Below, piece by piece: positions 33,278-40,391 of a stretch of 40,391 bases of DNA. The translations under genes and the position numbers were made by a program. The stretch comes from an uncultured Mycoplasmatota bacterium (lineage in GTDB: Bacteria > Bacillota_I > Bacilli_A > RF39 > UBA660). Positions within the stretch are counted from its first letter, which is position 1, and the number at the start of each line of letters is the position of its first letter. The notes beneath the pieces are model-generated. The model saw only the letters and a list, made by a program, of their open reading frames with translations. It was not told the origin of the DNA and ran no database searches. The stretch is from contig URXR01000002.1 of NCBI GenBank assembly GCA_900551925.1, positions 1-40,391 of the forward strand, written 5' to 3'.

Positions 33278-33306
33278 TTGCCAAAATAAAAAATAGCTGC
33301 TATATT
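33278..33306 (+). promoter_or_regulatory. Strong promoter of a putative ncRNA
   Basis: TTGCCA at 33278-33283, 17 bp, TATATT at 33301-33306 with a TGC extension just before it. Confidence 0.75.
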
Positions 33307-33312
33307 TAAATC

Positions 33313-33603
33313 ACTTAGTAGCATACAGAGCGTGTATATAGTAAATAATTTATGCAAATTTATTATTTATTATCTCTTTTCATATTTTTATATATGAAGT
33401 TGCTCTCAATCATTTATTATTTATTATAATATGTTATGATATTTAATATTTGAGTTTTATGAATGCCTACTTGTAGGTCTTATTGGCTACTAGGTATATG
33501 ATCATATGGAGAAAGAAAACTCCGAAATAAGCATTTCATATTATGACTAAAATATGAATTGATTCAAACTAGGGTAACGACTTGTCAACGTTATCTTTTT
33601 TTG
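33313..33603 (+). ncRNA. Putative structured non-coding RNA (~290 nt) or long 5' leader
   Basis: Lies in a 456-bp stretch without a gene, between a strong promoter and a clear terminator. No reading frame of any length is present. Several local hairpins can be drawn: TTCATAT/ATATGAA around 33378-33398, TAAATAAT/ATTATTTA around 33342-33369, GGAG/CTCC around 33509, and TTCATATT/AATATGAA around 33535-33558. I could not match it to 6S, tmRNA, RNase P or SRP RNA by conserved motifs, nor to a T-box (no AGGGTGGnACC). It could be an independent small RNA or an attenuator ahead of the CYTH gene, which starts 67 bp later. Confidence 0.5.
33573..33602 (+). terminator. Terminator ending the putative ncRNA
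   Basis: GGTAACG / CGTTATC (one G-T pair) with a 9-base loop, followed by seven T. Confidence 0.88.
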
Positions 33604-33669
33604 TGCTAAAAAATCTAAATCTAGTAATAATATAAATCATATATTATAATTATCGTAAAGGAGAAAATT

Positions 33670-34227
33670 ATGGAAAAAGAAATAGAGATAAGATTATTAG
33701 AAATAGATAAAGAAAAATTTATAAACAATATAACAAAATGTGGTGCTAAAAAGATTGATTCATATTTGCAAAGAAGATATGTTTACGATTTTAATCCTAC
33801 AAAGGAAAATAAGTGGCTTAGACTTAGAACTAATGGTAAGAAAACAACTCTTACTATTAAAGAGTTAACTGATAACAAAAAAATAGATGGTACTTTAGAA
33901 TTAGAAGTTATAACCTCAGATTTTGATAAAACTAATAATATTCTAGAAGAATTAGGATATTTTAACCGAAACTATCAAGAAAATTACCGAGAATTATATA
34001 TCTTAGATGATGTAGAAATTTCTATTGATTCTTGGCCTTTAATTCCTACCTATGTGGAATTTGAAGCAAAAAAATAAGAAGACATCTATAAAGTTTTAGA
34101 AAAAATAGATTATGACAAAGATAAACTAACTACCTTAGATGTTACCTCTATTTATGAAGAAATATATAGTATAAATGTAATGAATATTAAAAATTTGAAA
34201 TTTGCTGATAAAGCTGATAAAAGTTAA
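33670..34227 (+). pseudogene. CYTH-domain protein with an in-frame stop
   Basis: CYTH proteins bind organic polyphosphates (adenylate cyclase/thiamine triphosphatase fold). The start is typical: MEKEIEIRLLEIDKEKF with the EIEIR signature; RLRTNGKKTTLTIKE and LELEVITSDFDK follow. The frame hits TAA at 34075-34077, right after YVEFEAKK, but then continues in the same frame for 49 more codons (EDIYKVLEKIDYDKDKL then TTLDVTSIYEEIY) to a TAA at 34225. That tail fits the normal family end, where the YVE(I/L)E strand is followed by a helix. A single G-to-T change (GAA to TAA) would explain it. So the gene is freshly broken, read through, or mis-sequenced. AAAGGAG precedes ATG. Confidence 0.75.
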
Positions 34228-34238
34228 ATTAAAAAATA

Positions 34239-35450
34239 CTATTTCTGATTTAAATAACTATTAAGTAAATCCTTATATTTTTTTACTCCTGGTTGATCAA
34301 AAGGATTAACTTTAAAAAGATACGAACTAACAAAAGCACTCATCATAAAAAACATCATAAGCTGTCCTAAATAATATTCATTTAACTTTTTAAAGCTTAT
34401 AATAAGCGACGGACAATTGTTCTCTAAATGAGAAGTAGCAACACTTTTTTTAATTAATTCAATTATTTCTGTTAACGTTTTACGATATTTTTCTATTTTA
34501 AATGATTTGGTTTTAGAAATAGAAATTACAGTTTCAAATAATATAGGATTTCCTTCCTGAATAAATTGTCCAAGGGAATGCAAATCTTTAGTATACATAA
34601 GTTTAACAGGAAGAATTCCTTTTTTATTTTTACCTTCTGATTCTGCTAAAACTTGTTTTATCCATTCGGTTAAATTAGATAATTTTCCTTCACATATTAC
34701 AAGCCCTTCTACAAACTTATTTTTTCTAAAAAATATATTTCTAAAAGTAGCATATTTAAAAGCCTCTTCTACATAACTTTTTCCTTTCAAACCGCCTCTT
34801 AAAAAAGTTTTAATATCTAAATTAGCAATTGCCATAGGAAAAAGAGTAACTGGAGTAAAAATAGAATATCTACCACCAATTTCCTCTGGGATATAGAGTT
34901 TTTTAAAACCATATTTTTTGGCATAATTATTAAGAATTCCGTTATTAGTGCCTGTTGTAATTACAATTCTTTTTCTTATTTCCTCATCGTTATATTTAGT
35001 TTCCATTAAATCTTTTATAAACTCAAATACTAATAAAGTTTCCATCGTATTACCAGATTTAGATATTACATTTATACTAAAGTCTTTATTCAGTATATAT
35101 TCTTTTAAATCAAGTAAATATTCACTAGATAAATTATCTCCTACAAAAATTATTTCTGGAGTATCATCCTTAAAATAAGGTGTAAGAGCACTAATTATGC
35201 CTTTAGCACTATTACTAGAACCTCCAATTCCTACGATTAATATTACATCACTATTTTTTCTAAAGTAAGAAGCTAAATCACTAATTTGCTTAATTTCATA
35301 ATCATTAATATAACTACCAATGTTATACCAATCCAAATTATCATCAACATTAGAAAAGCCCTTTTTTATTTCACTTTCTTTTTTTGAATATTCAACTAAA
35401 TCCTCCTTATCTATTAAATTTTTAGTATAAGAATTAAAATCAAATTTCAT
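34239..35450 (-). CDS. pgi: Glucose-6-phosphate isomerase
   Basis: Glycolytic enzyme converting glucose 6-phosphate and fructose 6-phosphate. SIS-fold signatures are intact: ILIVGIGGSSNSAKG, INVISKSGNTMETLLVFE, GGRYSIFTPVTLFP, SLGQFIQEGNPILFE and the C-terminal FKVNPFDQPGVKKYK. 403 residues, somewhat shorter than the ~450 of Bacillus enzymes, with the catalytic segments all present. GAGGTG precedes the minus-strand ATG. It converges with the CYTH gene 11 bp away; I see no strong terminator between them. Confidence 0.95.
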   Translation of the reverse strand: MKFDFNSYTKNLIDKEDLVEYSKKESEIKKGFSNVDDNLDWYNIGSYINDYEIKQISDLASYFRKNSDVILIVGIGGSSNSAKGIISALTPYFKDDTPEIIFVGDNLSSEYLLDLKEYILNKDFSINVISKSGNTMETLLVFEFIKDLMETKYNDEEIRKRIVITTGTNNGILNNYAKKYGFKKLYIPEEIGGRYSIFTPVTLFPMAIANLDIKTFLRGGLKGKSYVEEAFKYATFRNIFFRKNKFVEGLVICEGKLSNLTEWIKQVLAESEGKNKKGILPVKLMYTKDLHSLGQFIQEGNPILFETVISISKTKSFKIEKYRKTLTEIIELIKKSVATSHLENNCPSLIISFKKLNEYYLGQLMMFFMMSAFVSSYLFKVNPFDQPGVKKYKDLLNSYLNQK

Positions 35451-35576
35451 TTTTCACCTCATTTAAACTAATTACTAAATTATACGTTTAAAGAAGATAA
35501 TATATTATTAAATTAAAATACCCTCCAAAGTTATGACAAAAAATTATTATATCCTATTTATTGGAAAAGGTTATCA

Positions 35577-35605
35577 TTGACAAATTTTGTAATTTGTGGT
35601 AAAAT
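35577..35605 (+). promoter_or_regulatory. Strong promoter of the broken coiled-coil gene
   Basis: Consensus TTGACA at 35577-35582, 17 bp, TAAAAT at 35600-35605. The ~130-bp leader holds GGGAGG followed after two bases by a 17-codon frame (35630-35683), probably too close to be efficiently translated. Confidence 0.8.
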
Positions 35606-35743
35606 ATAGCCCATAAAAAAAGGGAGGTAATGCATTTATATAATCGAGATAAGGAAAGTAGTGTTCAAATTGATGTGTTATGATTTAATCAATGGATATT
35701 TTAATAACAAAAATCTTTATAATGAAAAGGAGAGTTTGATAAA

Positions 35744-36371
35744 ATGCAATTAAAAACTAGATTTGATGTTTTTTGTGAAGTTTATTACGATGATATAATT
35801 AAAATAATGTTTCATGAATATAACATAGGTTTTGAAAAAAGTAAAAATATGAATTCATTTGAGAAGCAACAAATTTTTAATGAAATAGCTTTAAAGCTAT
35901 TTAAAGCAGCAACACCCTCTCAAATTGAAGAAATTGATAAAAAAGTGGAAGAAACAAATAAGCTACTAATTGAATATGAGGATGAGTGCAAAGAAATAAG
36001 AAAAACAATAGAACAAAAACGTATAGAAACACCGGAACAGCAAGAGAAAGCAAGAGAAAATGCAGCTTGGATTAAAAAAAATATTAAATTAGAAGATGAA
36101 GATGAACAATTAGATCAGGAAAGTGGTTTAGAAAAACTATATATATGGCATTTTCGTTACTGATTATATACTTGAACCTGAATATATAGGATATCTTTAC
36201 GATGTTTCTAGTTTAACTCAAAGTGTTAGTGCAGATGAAGAATTAGAAGCAATAAGAATTTATAAGAAAAGACAATCTATAGAAACAAAAAAGCTTGTAG
36301 GCAAATATAATATGCTTGAACAACAAGTTAAAAACAAACAAAAAGTAAGAAATGCAGTTAGAAACAATTAA
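35744..36371 (+). pseudogene. Unknown coiled-coil protein, frameshifted
   Basis: I do not recognise the family. The first frame gives 139 residues: a helical start (RFDVFCEVYYDDIIKIMFHE) and a charged coiled-coil-like region (IEEIDKKVEETNKLLIEYED, ETPEQQEKARENAAWIKK), ending at TGA 36161. The +1 frame then continues without stop to TAA 36371 with FVTDYILEPEYIGYLYDVSS and another Lys/Glu-rich helix. Removing one T from the TTTT at 36151-36154 joins them as ...IWHFVTDYILEPEY, a protein of about 208 residues. AAGGAG lies 11 bp before ATG, and the promoter is very strong, so the gene was or is expressed. The 202 bp after it are AT-rich with no gene. Confidence 0.6.
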
Positions 36372-36573
36372 TAACTGCTTTTAATTTGTGATAATGCTTG
36401 AGTATTAAATAATTCCATCATTTAAAATATACTAAACCTATTATTTTATTTGTTATCACTAATACATAAAATTTTTGCTAAGTAGTCCAGATAGTAAAAA
36501 TATAAATAGTTTTACTTTTTTATTTTTCAATATTATAATAATATTATTATATTATTAAAAAGGAGCCAATATT

Positions 36574-37182
36574 ATGACAGATTATACCATATTAGTAAAT
36601 AAAGAAAATTTACTTGATAGAAATTATATACCTAATGATTTAGTGATCACTGATGAAAATGAAAATAATTTTCATATGTTTATAGACCCTAATTCAAAAC
36701 CAATGGTCAGTAATACTATTATTCCTTATTTCCAAGCTTTACAAAAAGCTGCTAAGAAAGCAGGACTCAAAGATATCATTATTGACAGTGGGTATCGATC
36801 TTTCGATTATCAACAAAAGGTATTAGAAGATTTTATTTTGAAAGTAGGATATGAAAATGCTGTTAAAAGAGTGGCTATCCCAGGATCTAGCGAACATCAA
36901 ACAGGACTTGCATTTGACATCGCTTATATTAATAACAAAGGAATTTTTGAAGAACCTACAGAAGATGATTTAGAAATCAAATGGTTACAAGAAAATAGTT
37001 ACAAATTTGGTTTTATTCTAAGATACCCTAAAAATAAAGAAAATATTACAGGATACCAATATGAACCATGGCATTATAGGTTTGTTGGTGTAGAGCTTGC
37101 CACAATTTTATATAATCAAGAAATAACTTTAGAAGAATATTATGAGAGATTAAAAAATAATAACATATCTAAAAAGTTATAA
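36574..37182 (+). CDS. M15B family D-alanyl-D-alanine carboxypeptidase (VanY-like), no signal peptide
   Basis: Zinc carboxypeptidase that removes the last D-Ala of peptidoglycan precursors or acts on small wall peptides. Motifs in order: DSGYRSFDYQQKV, the zinc motif SSEHQTGLAFDIA (S-x-H-x6-D), and the catalytic/ligand end YEPWHYRFVG (E-x-x-H). 202 residues. Unlike typical VanY/DacY, it has no N-terminal signal or membrane segment, so it is cytoplasmic like VanX/VanXY, or a lysin-type protein. AAAAGGAG precedes ATG by about 8 bp. It stands just ahead of the division PBP and mraY. Confidence 0.88.
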   Translation: MTDYTILVNKENLLDRNYIPNDLVITDENENNFHMFIDPNSKPMVSNTIIPYFQALQKAAKKAGLKDIIIDSGYRSFDYQQKVLEDFILKVGYENAVKRVAIPGSSEHQTGLAFDIAYINNKGIFEEPTEDDLEIKWLQENSYKFGFILRYPKNKENITGYQYEPWHYRFVGVELATILYNQEITLEEYYERLKNNNISKKL

Positions 37183-37238
37183 TAAAATCCTACAAATATC
37201 TCATTTTATCAAGCATATATATTTTTTAGGTGAGCTAA

Positions 37239-39149
37239 ATGTTTGTAAAAAAAAATAATGAGAGAATTAAATTAGTTTTTATAATAGCAATATTATTATT
37301 TTTAATTATCTTTTTTAAAATAGTTTATGTTCAAACTGTCTCCTATGATAAACTTAGTACTTTATCAGATGATTTATGGAGTAGAGAGCTTCCAATAAGT
37401 GCTTCTCGTGGTAAAATTCTAGATAGAAATGGAGTAGTTTTGGCAGATAATATCACTATTACTAGTCTTGTCATTATTCCCAATCAAGTTAAAGAACCAG
37501 AAAAAGTAGCTAAAGTATTAAGTAATATTTTAAATACTGACTATGATGATATGTATGCTCATGTTACTAAAAATACTTCTATTGAAAGAGTTCATCCCGA
37601 AGGAAGAAATCTATCCTATGAAATAGCAGATGAAATAAACAGTTATAAATTTGATGGAGTATATGTAGTAAAAGAAGCCAAAAGATATTATCCAAATGGC
37701 AATATGCTATCTCATGTTTTAGGTTATACGGGTATAGACAATCAAGGACTTTCCGGAATAGAGCTTTTATATGATGATTATCTAACTGGAGAAGATGGTG
37801 CTATTAAGTACTATAGTGATGCGAAAGGCAACAAATTAGATATGGCTGAAGTTTATACTGAACCTGAAGCTGGACTAGATGTTATGCTTACTATTGATTA
37901 TGATATTCAAGTCTCTATCGAAAGAGAATTAGATAATATTGTTTCCAGTTTTTCTCCAGACCATGCTCTAGCAGTAGCAATGAACCCTAATACTGGCGAA
38001 ATACTAGCTATGAGTTCTAGACCAAATTTTGATCCCAACAATTATCAAAAATATGATGAAGAGACTCTAAATAGAAATCTTCCCATTTGGATGACCTACG
38101 AACCTGGTAGTACTTTTAAAATAATTACTACTGCTGCTGCAGTAGAAGAAGGAGTTGTAAATTTAGAAAAAGATGAATTCTATGATAGTGGCAGTGTCAC
38201 TGTAAGTGGTGTTAAGCTTAGATGTTGGAAAGCTGGAGGTCACGGTCATCAAACAATGCTCCAAGTTTTTGAAAATTCTTGTAACCCAGGTTTTGTCAAA
38301 ATGGGATTTTCTCTAGGCAAAGAAAAACTCTTTGATTACATAAATTTATTTGGCTTTGGAGAAAAAACAGGTATAGATTTAAATGGAGAAGGCGAAGGAA
38401 TTATTTTTGATGTAGAAGATGTTAAAGACCTAGAACTTGCAACGACTGCCTTTGGTCAAGGAGTAAGTGTAACTCCAATCCAACAAGTAACAGCAGTATC
38501 CTCAATAGTTAATGGCGGTTATTTATATAAACCCTATATCATGAAGAGCATTTTAGATAGTGAAACCAATAATGTCTTTACTAGTGGCGAAAAAGAACTA
38601 GTTAGAAAAACAATTAGTAAAAATACTTCAAATATATTAAAAATGGCCCTTGAAAGTGTTGTAGCAAATGGTGGAGGAAAAGTAACATATATCGATGGTT
38701 ACCGAGTTGGAGGAAAAACTGGAACAGCTCAAAAAGTAGAAAATGGTAGGTACTTAGAAAATAACTATATAATGAGTTTTATGGCAGTTCTCCCTAGTAA
38801 TGATCCAGAAATAGTTTTATATCTAGCCATCGATAATCCTAAAAAGACAGCGCTTTTATCAAGTTATACTACAACTCCTTTTGTTAGAAAAATTCTTCTT
38901 GATATTATTAACATCATGGATATCAAAAAGCAAGATAATCAAAAAGAAAAAGATTATGAATGGATGGATAAAAAATATTATGAAGTCCCAAATGTTATTG
39001 GTATGACTAAAGAAGAAGCTAAAAAATATTTAACAGGTTTTGAAATAGAATTTGTTGGAGATGGCGACATAGTAGTAGAACAAACCCCTGAGGCTAACAC
39101 TAGATATTATGAAACTGGTACTATCAAACTTCTTATGGGTAATAAATAA
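37239..39149 (+). CDS. Class B penicillin-binding protein with C-terminal PASTA domain (FtsI/SpoVD type)
   Basis: Septal transpeptidase. One N-terminal membrane segment (LVFIIAILLFLIIFFKIVY), the PBP dimerisation domain with ASRGKILDRNGVVLA, and the transpeptidase domain with all three motifs: S291-TFK (EPGSTFKII), S347-C-N, and K493-T-G (GGKTGTAQK). The end (from YYEVPNVIGMTKEEAKKYL) is one PASTA domain. This layout fits PBP2B/FtsI or the sporulation paralogue SpoVD; sequence alone does not separate them. The next gene is mraY, as in the division and cell wall cluster, where ftsI-type and spoVD genes precede murE/mraY; murE and murF are absent between them. Confidence 0.92.
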   Translation: MFVKKNNERIKLVFIIAILLFLIIFFKIVYVQTVSYDKLSTLSDDLWSRELPISASRGKILDRNGVVLADNITITSLVIIPNQVKEPEKVAKVLSNILNTDYDDMYAHVTKNTSIERVHPEGRNLSYEIADEINSYKFDGVYVVKEAKRYYPNGNMLSHVLGYTGIDNQGLSGIELLYDDYLTGEDGAIKYYSDAKGNKLDMAEVYTEPEAGLDVMLTIDYDIQVSIERELDNIVSSFSPDHALAVAMNPNTGEILAMSSRPNFDPNNYQKYDEETLNRNLPIWMTYEPGSTFKIITTAAAVEEGVVNLEKDEFYDSGSVTVSGVKLRCWKAGGHGHQTMLQVFENSCNPGFVKMGFSLGKEKLFDYINLFGFGEKTGIDLNGEGEGIIFDVEDVKDLELATTAFGQGVSVTPIQQVTAVSSIVNGGYLYKPYIMKSILDSETNNVFTSGEKELVRKTISKNTSNILKMALESVVANGGGKVTYIDGYRVGGKTGTAQKVENGRYLENNYIMSFMAVLPSNDPEIVLYLAIDNPKKTALLSSYTTTPFVRKILLDIINIMDIKKQDNQKEKDYEWMDKKYYEVPNVIGMTKEEAKKYLTGFEIEFVGDGDIVVEQTPEANTRYYETGTIKLLMGNK

Positions 39150-39233
39150 TGTAAATTATTAGTAAAATTCTAAAAAAATCTAGTAGCATAAAAAAAAGTG
39201 TAGTATAATTGACCATAGAACGAGGTGTGTAAT

Positions 39234-40214
39234 ATGTTAATTTTAACTAAATCAATTTTATCTATTATGATAGGATTTATAGCCGCAGTTGTAATAGGAC
39301 TTATTCTAATCCCACTATTAAAAAGAATAAATTTTGGACAAAGAATAAGTGAATATGTCGGAGAATCACATCGAAAAAAAGAAGGTACCCCTACAATGGG
39401 AGGAATAATATTTATTGTTCCAACAATTTTAGCTATCTTTTTTTTAGTTTTTGATGGCAGGCTCGAGATGACCTATAATTTATTAATTATCATGATTGTC
39501 TTTGTGCTATATGCCTTTTTAGGATTCTTAGATGATTTTTTAAGTATCAAACGAGGCAAAAACGAAGGATTAACTGTTATTCAAAAGTTTATAGGACAAA
39601 TAATAATAGCAGTGATATTCTTTGCTATTTATATGAAATATAATGGTAATACTGTTTTTTCAATAAGTACTTTAGGTATACATGTTGATTTAGGTTGGTT
39701 TTACGGAGTATTAATACTAATCTTACTAGTAGGCTTTTCTAATGCTGTAAATCTAACTGATGGACTAGATGGTTTAGTCGGAGGGTTAAGCGCTATAGCT
39801 TTCATTGCTTTTGCCCTTATTTCTCTATTCATTGGAAAAGAAGATGTTGGTATATTTTGTTTTGTACTAACCGGGGCTTTAGCAGGTTTCTTAATGTTTA
39901 ATGCCTACCCGGCTAGAGTTTTTATGGGAGATACTGGGTCCCTCGCTCTAGGAGCAGTTCTAGCCACTGTAGCACTTCTAACCAGAAGAGAAATAACTTT
40001 ATTTGTTATTGGGCTTGTTTTCTGTTTAGAAACTTTAAGTGTAATGATTCAAGTATTTTGGTATAAGTTAAAAGGCAAACGAATATTCTTAATGACCCCA
40101 ATCCATCATCACTTTGAAAAAAGTGGATATGAAGAACCAGATATTGTTAAAGGGTTCTGGTTAGTAGGAATAATTTGTGCTGTACTAGGAATATTTTTTG
40201 CAGTTTGGATATAA
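39234..40214 (+). CDS. mraY: Phospho-N-acetylmuramoyl-pentapeptide transferase MraY
   Basis: Makes lipid I from UDP-MurNAc-pentapeptide and undecaprenyl phosphate in the membrane. Ten or so membrane segments and the family's signatures: HRKKEGTPTMGG, LGFLDDFLSIKRGKNEGLT (catalytic Asp pair), NAVNLTDGLDGLVGG, FMGDTGSLALG and LMTPIHHHFE. 326 residues. The start is ATG 39234 with GAGGTG 7 bp upstream; the GTG at 39225 overlaps that site. A TATAAT at 39204-39209 suggests a promoter of its own, though its -35 is poor. Confidence 0.97.
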   Translation: MLILTKSILSIMIGFIAAVVIGLILIPLLKRINFGQRISEYVGESHRKKEGTPTMGGIIFIVPTILAIFFLVFDGRLEMTYNLLIIMIVFVLYAFLGFLDDFLSIKRGKNEGLTVIQKFIGQIIIAVIFFAIYMKYNGNTVFSISTLGIHVDLGWFYGVLILILLVGFSNAVNLTDGLDGLVGGLSAIAFIAFALISLFIGKEDVGIFCFVLTGALAGFLMFNAYPARVFMGDTGSLALGAVLATVALLTRREITLFVIGLVFCLETLSVMIQVFWYKLKGKRIFLMTPIHHHFEKSGYEEPDIVKGFWLVGIICAVLGIFFAVWI

Positions 40215-40239
40215 AGTGTCAAAGCACTTTATATTTTTT
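40211..40239 (+). terminator. mraY terminator
   Basis: ATAAAGTG / CACTTTAT with a 6-base loop, then T6; overlaps the stop codon. Confidence 0.9.
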
Positions 40240-40240
40240 A

Positions 40241-40269
40241 TTGCAATAAATATAAAATTTTTGTATAAT
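40241..40269 (+). promoter_or_regulatory. Promoter of the second IS-interrupted leader (site B)
   Basis: TTGCAA at 40241-40246, 17 bp, TATAAT at 40264-40269, two bases after the mraY terminator. Confidence 0.75.
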
Positions 40270-40306
40270 TAAAATGTATAAAAACTAAAGAAAGTAGTGA
40301 GAAAAT

Positions 40307-40381
40307 ATGAAAGAAAATAAAAAGCAAACTACCAAGGGGAGTTATGTCAATATTTGGTACAACATTTTGAGGGGGTTTTAG
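40307..40381 (+). pseudogene. 5' end of a second IS-interrupted gene (site B)
   Basis: Same ribosome site (AAAGTAGTGAG) as at 13634, then ATG and MKENKKQTTKGSY, 13 codons up to the IS start at 40345. It differs from site A at several positions before 40334, so it is a paralogue, not a recent copy; from 40334 on the DNA is identical to 13661-13718. The rest of the gene, if present, lies beyond the window. Confidence 0.6.
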
Positions 40382-40391
40382 AAGAAATTTG
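40345..40391 (-). mobile_element. Second copy of the IS3-family element, first 47 bp
   Basis: Identical to 13672-13718: the inverted repeat and the first bases past it. Same orientation as the first copy; cut by the window end. Confidence 0.75.

Noticed and set aside
33313..33603. T-box riboswitch
   Set aside because: The ending AGGGTAACG only loosely resembles the T-box AGGGTGGnACC, and the next gene is not an aminoacyl-tRNA synthetase, amino-acid or transport gene.
33313..33603. RNase P RNA, tmRNA or SRP RNA
   Set aside because: No GAGGAAAGTCC, no encoded tag peptide or CCA end, and no SRP GGAA/GCA tip motif.
35630..35683. 17-codon leader peptide gene
   Set aside because: The ribosome site is only two bases from the ATG and the peptide matches nothing known; noted but not called.
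1..40391. CRISPR array or phage-defence island
   Set aside because: No regularly spaced short repeats and no cas, restriction or toxin-antitoxin genes found on either strand.
1..40391. UGA read as Trp (Mycoplasma code)
   Set aside because: UGA ends ireB, ruvX, dnaD and others at the family's normal length, and Trp positions use TGG.

Overview
The window is a 40.4 kb, AT-rich piece of a low-GC Gram-positive chromosome. Gene content and order point to a Bacilli-like Firmicute: the ireB-ruvX-yrzB-mltG-yrrM-yrrN-yrrO-greA run, the yunB-yutD and dnaD-nth pairs, and a PASTA-type division PBP followed by mraY. TGA is used as a stop and TGG as Trp, so this is not the Mycoplasma code. I cannot name the species. 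The many surface proteins and SH3b hydrolases would fit an uncultured host-associated Bacilli lineage, but that is inference.

Layout. 1-1.0 kb: the end of tsaD and a tRNA Ile-Asn-Glu array with promoter and terminator. 1.1-7.1 kb: a secreted-type M23 peptidase lacking a signal peptide, an unknown gene, a very large glycine-rich LPXTG-like surface protein split by a one-base frameshift, and a divergent YfiH-family protein. 7.1-13.5 kb: the conserved housekeeping operon (ireB to yrrO), greA and a GluP-like rhomboid protease. 13.6-17.3 kb: a promoter, ribosome site and 13-codon leader cut by an IS3-family element; beyond it lies the rest of a second glycine-rich surface protein. 17.3-23.4 kb: ferredoxin, an unknown tail-anchored protein, yunB, yutD, a putative amidoligase, HU, CCA-adding enzyme, dnaD and nth. 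23.4-27.6 kb: a remnant of a surface protein, then a minus-strand operon of a cohesin/cadherin-like membrane protein and a glucosaminidase with seven SH3b-type repeats. 27.8-33.2 kb: a cytidylate-kinase-like enzyme, an XRE-family membrane regulator, tRNA-Cys, a CBS/DRTGG manganese pyrophosphatase and a PepV-type dipeptidase. 33.2-36.4 kb: a likely structured RNA, a CYTH gene with an in-frame stop, pgi, and a coiled-coil gene with a frameshift. 36.5-40.4 kb: a VanY-like carboxypeptidase, a division PBP, mraY, and then a second copy of the promoter + leader + IS arrangement, cut off by the window end.

The most interesting signal is this repeated arrangement. Two paralogous genes, 26 kb apart, each have a good promoter, a ribosome site and a 13-codon start (ending QTTKGSY), and each is interrupted by the same IS exactly 38 nt after the A of the ATG. 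At the first site, removing the IS rejoins the leader in frame with the glycine-rich surface protein. Together with the A7 frameshift in the other glycine-rich protein and a G10 tract just after the IS, this suggests on/off variation of cell-surface proteins by insertion and slippage. That is inference: some single-base breaks could be assembly errors, and raw reads and related genomes would decide.

Transcription signals are unusually regular. Most promoters have exactly 17 bp between the -35 and -10 boxes, and many genes end in hairpin-plus-T terminators that run directly into the next promoter.
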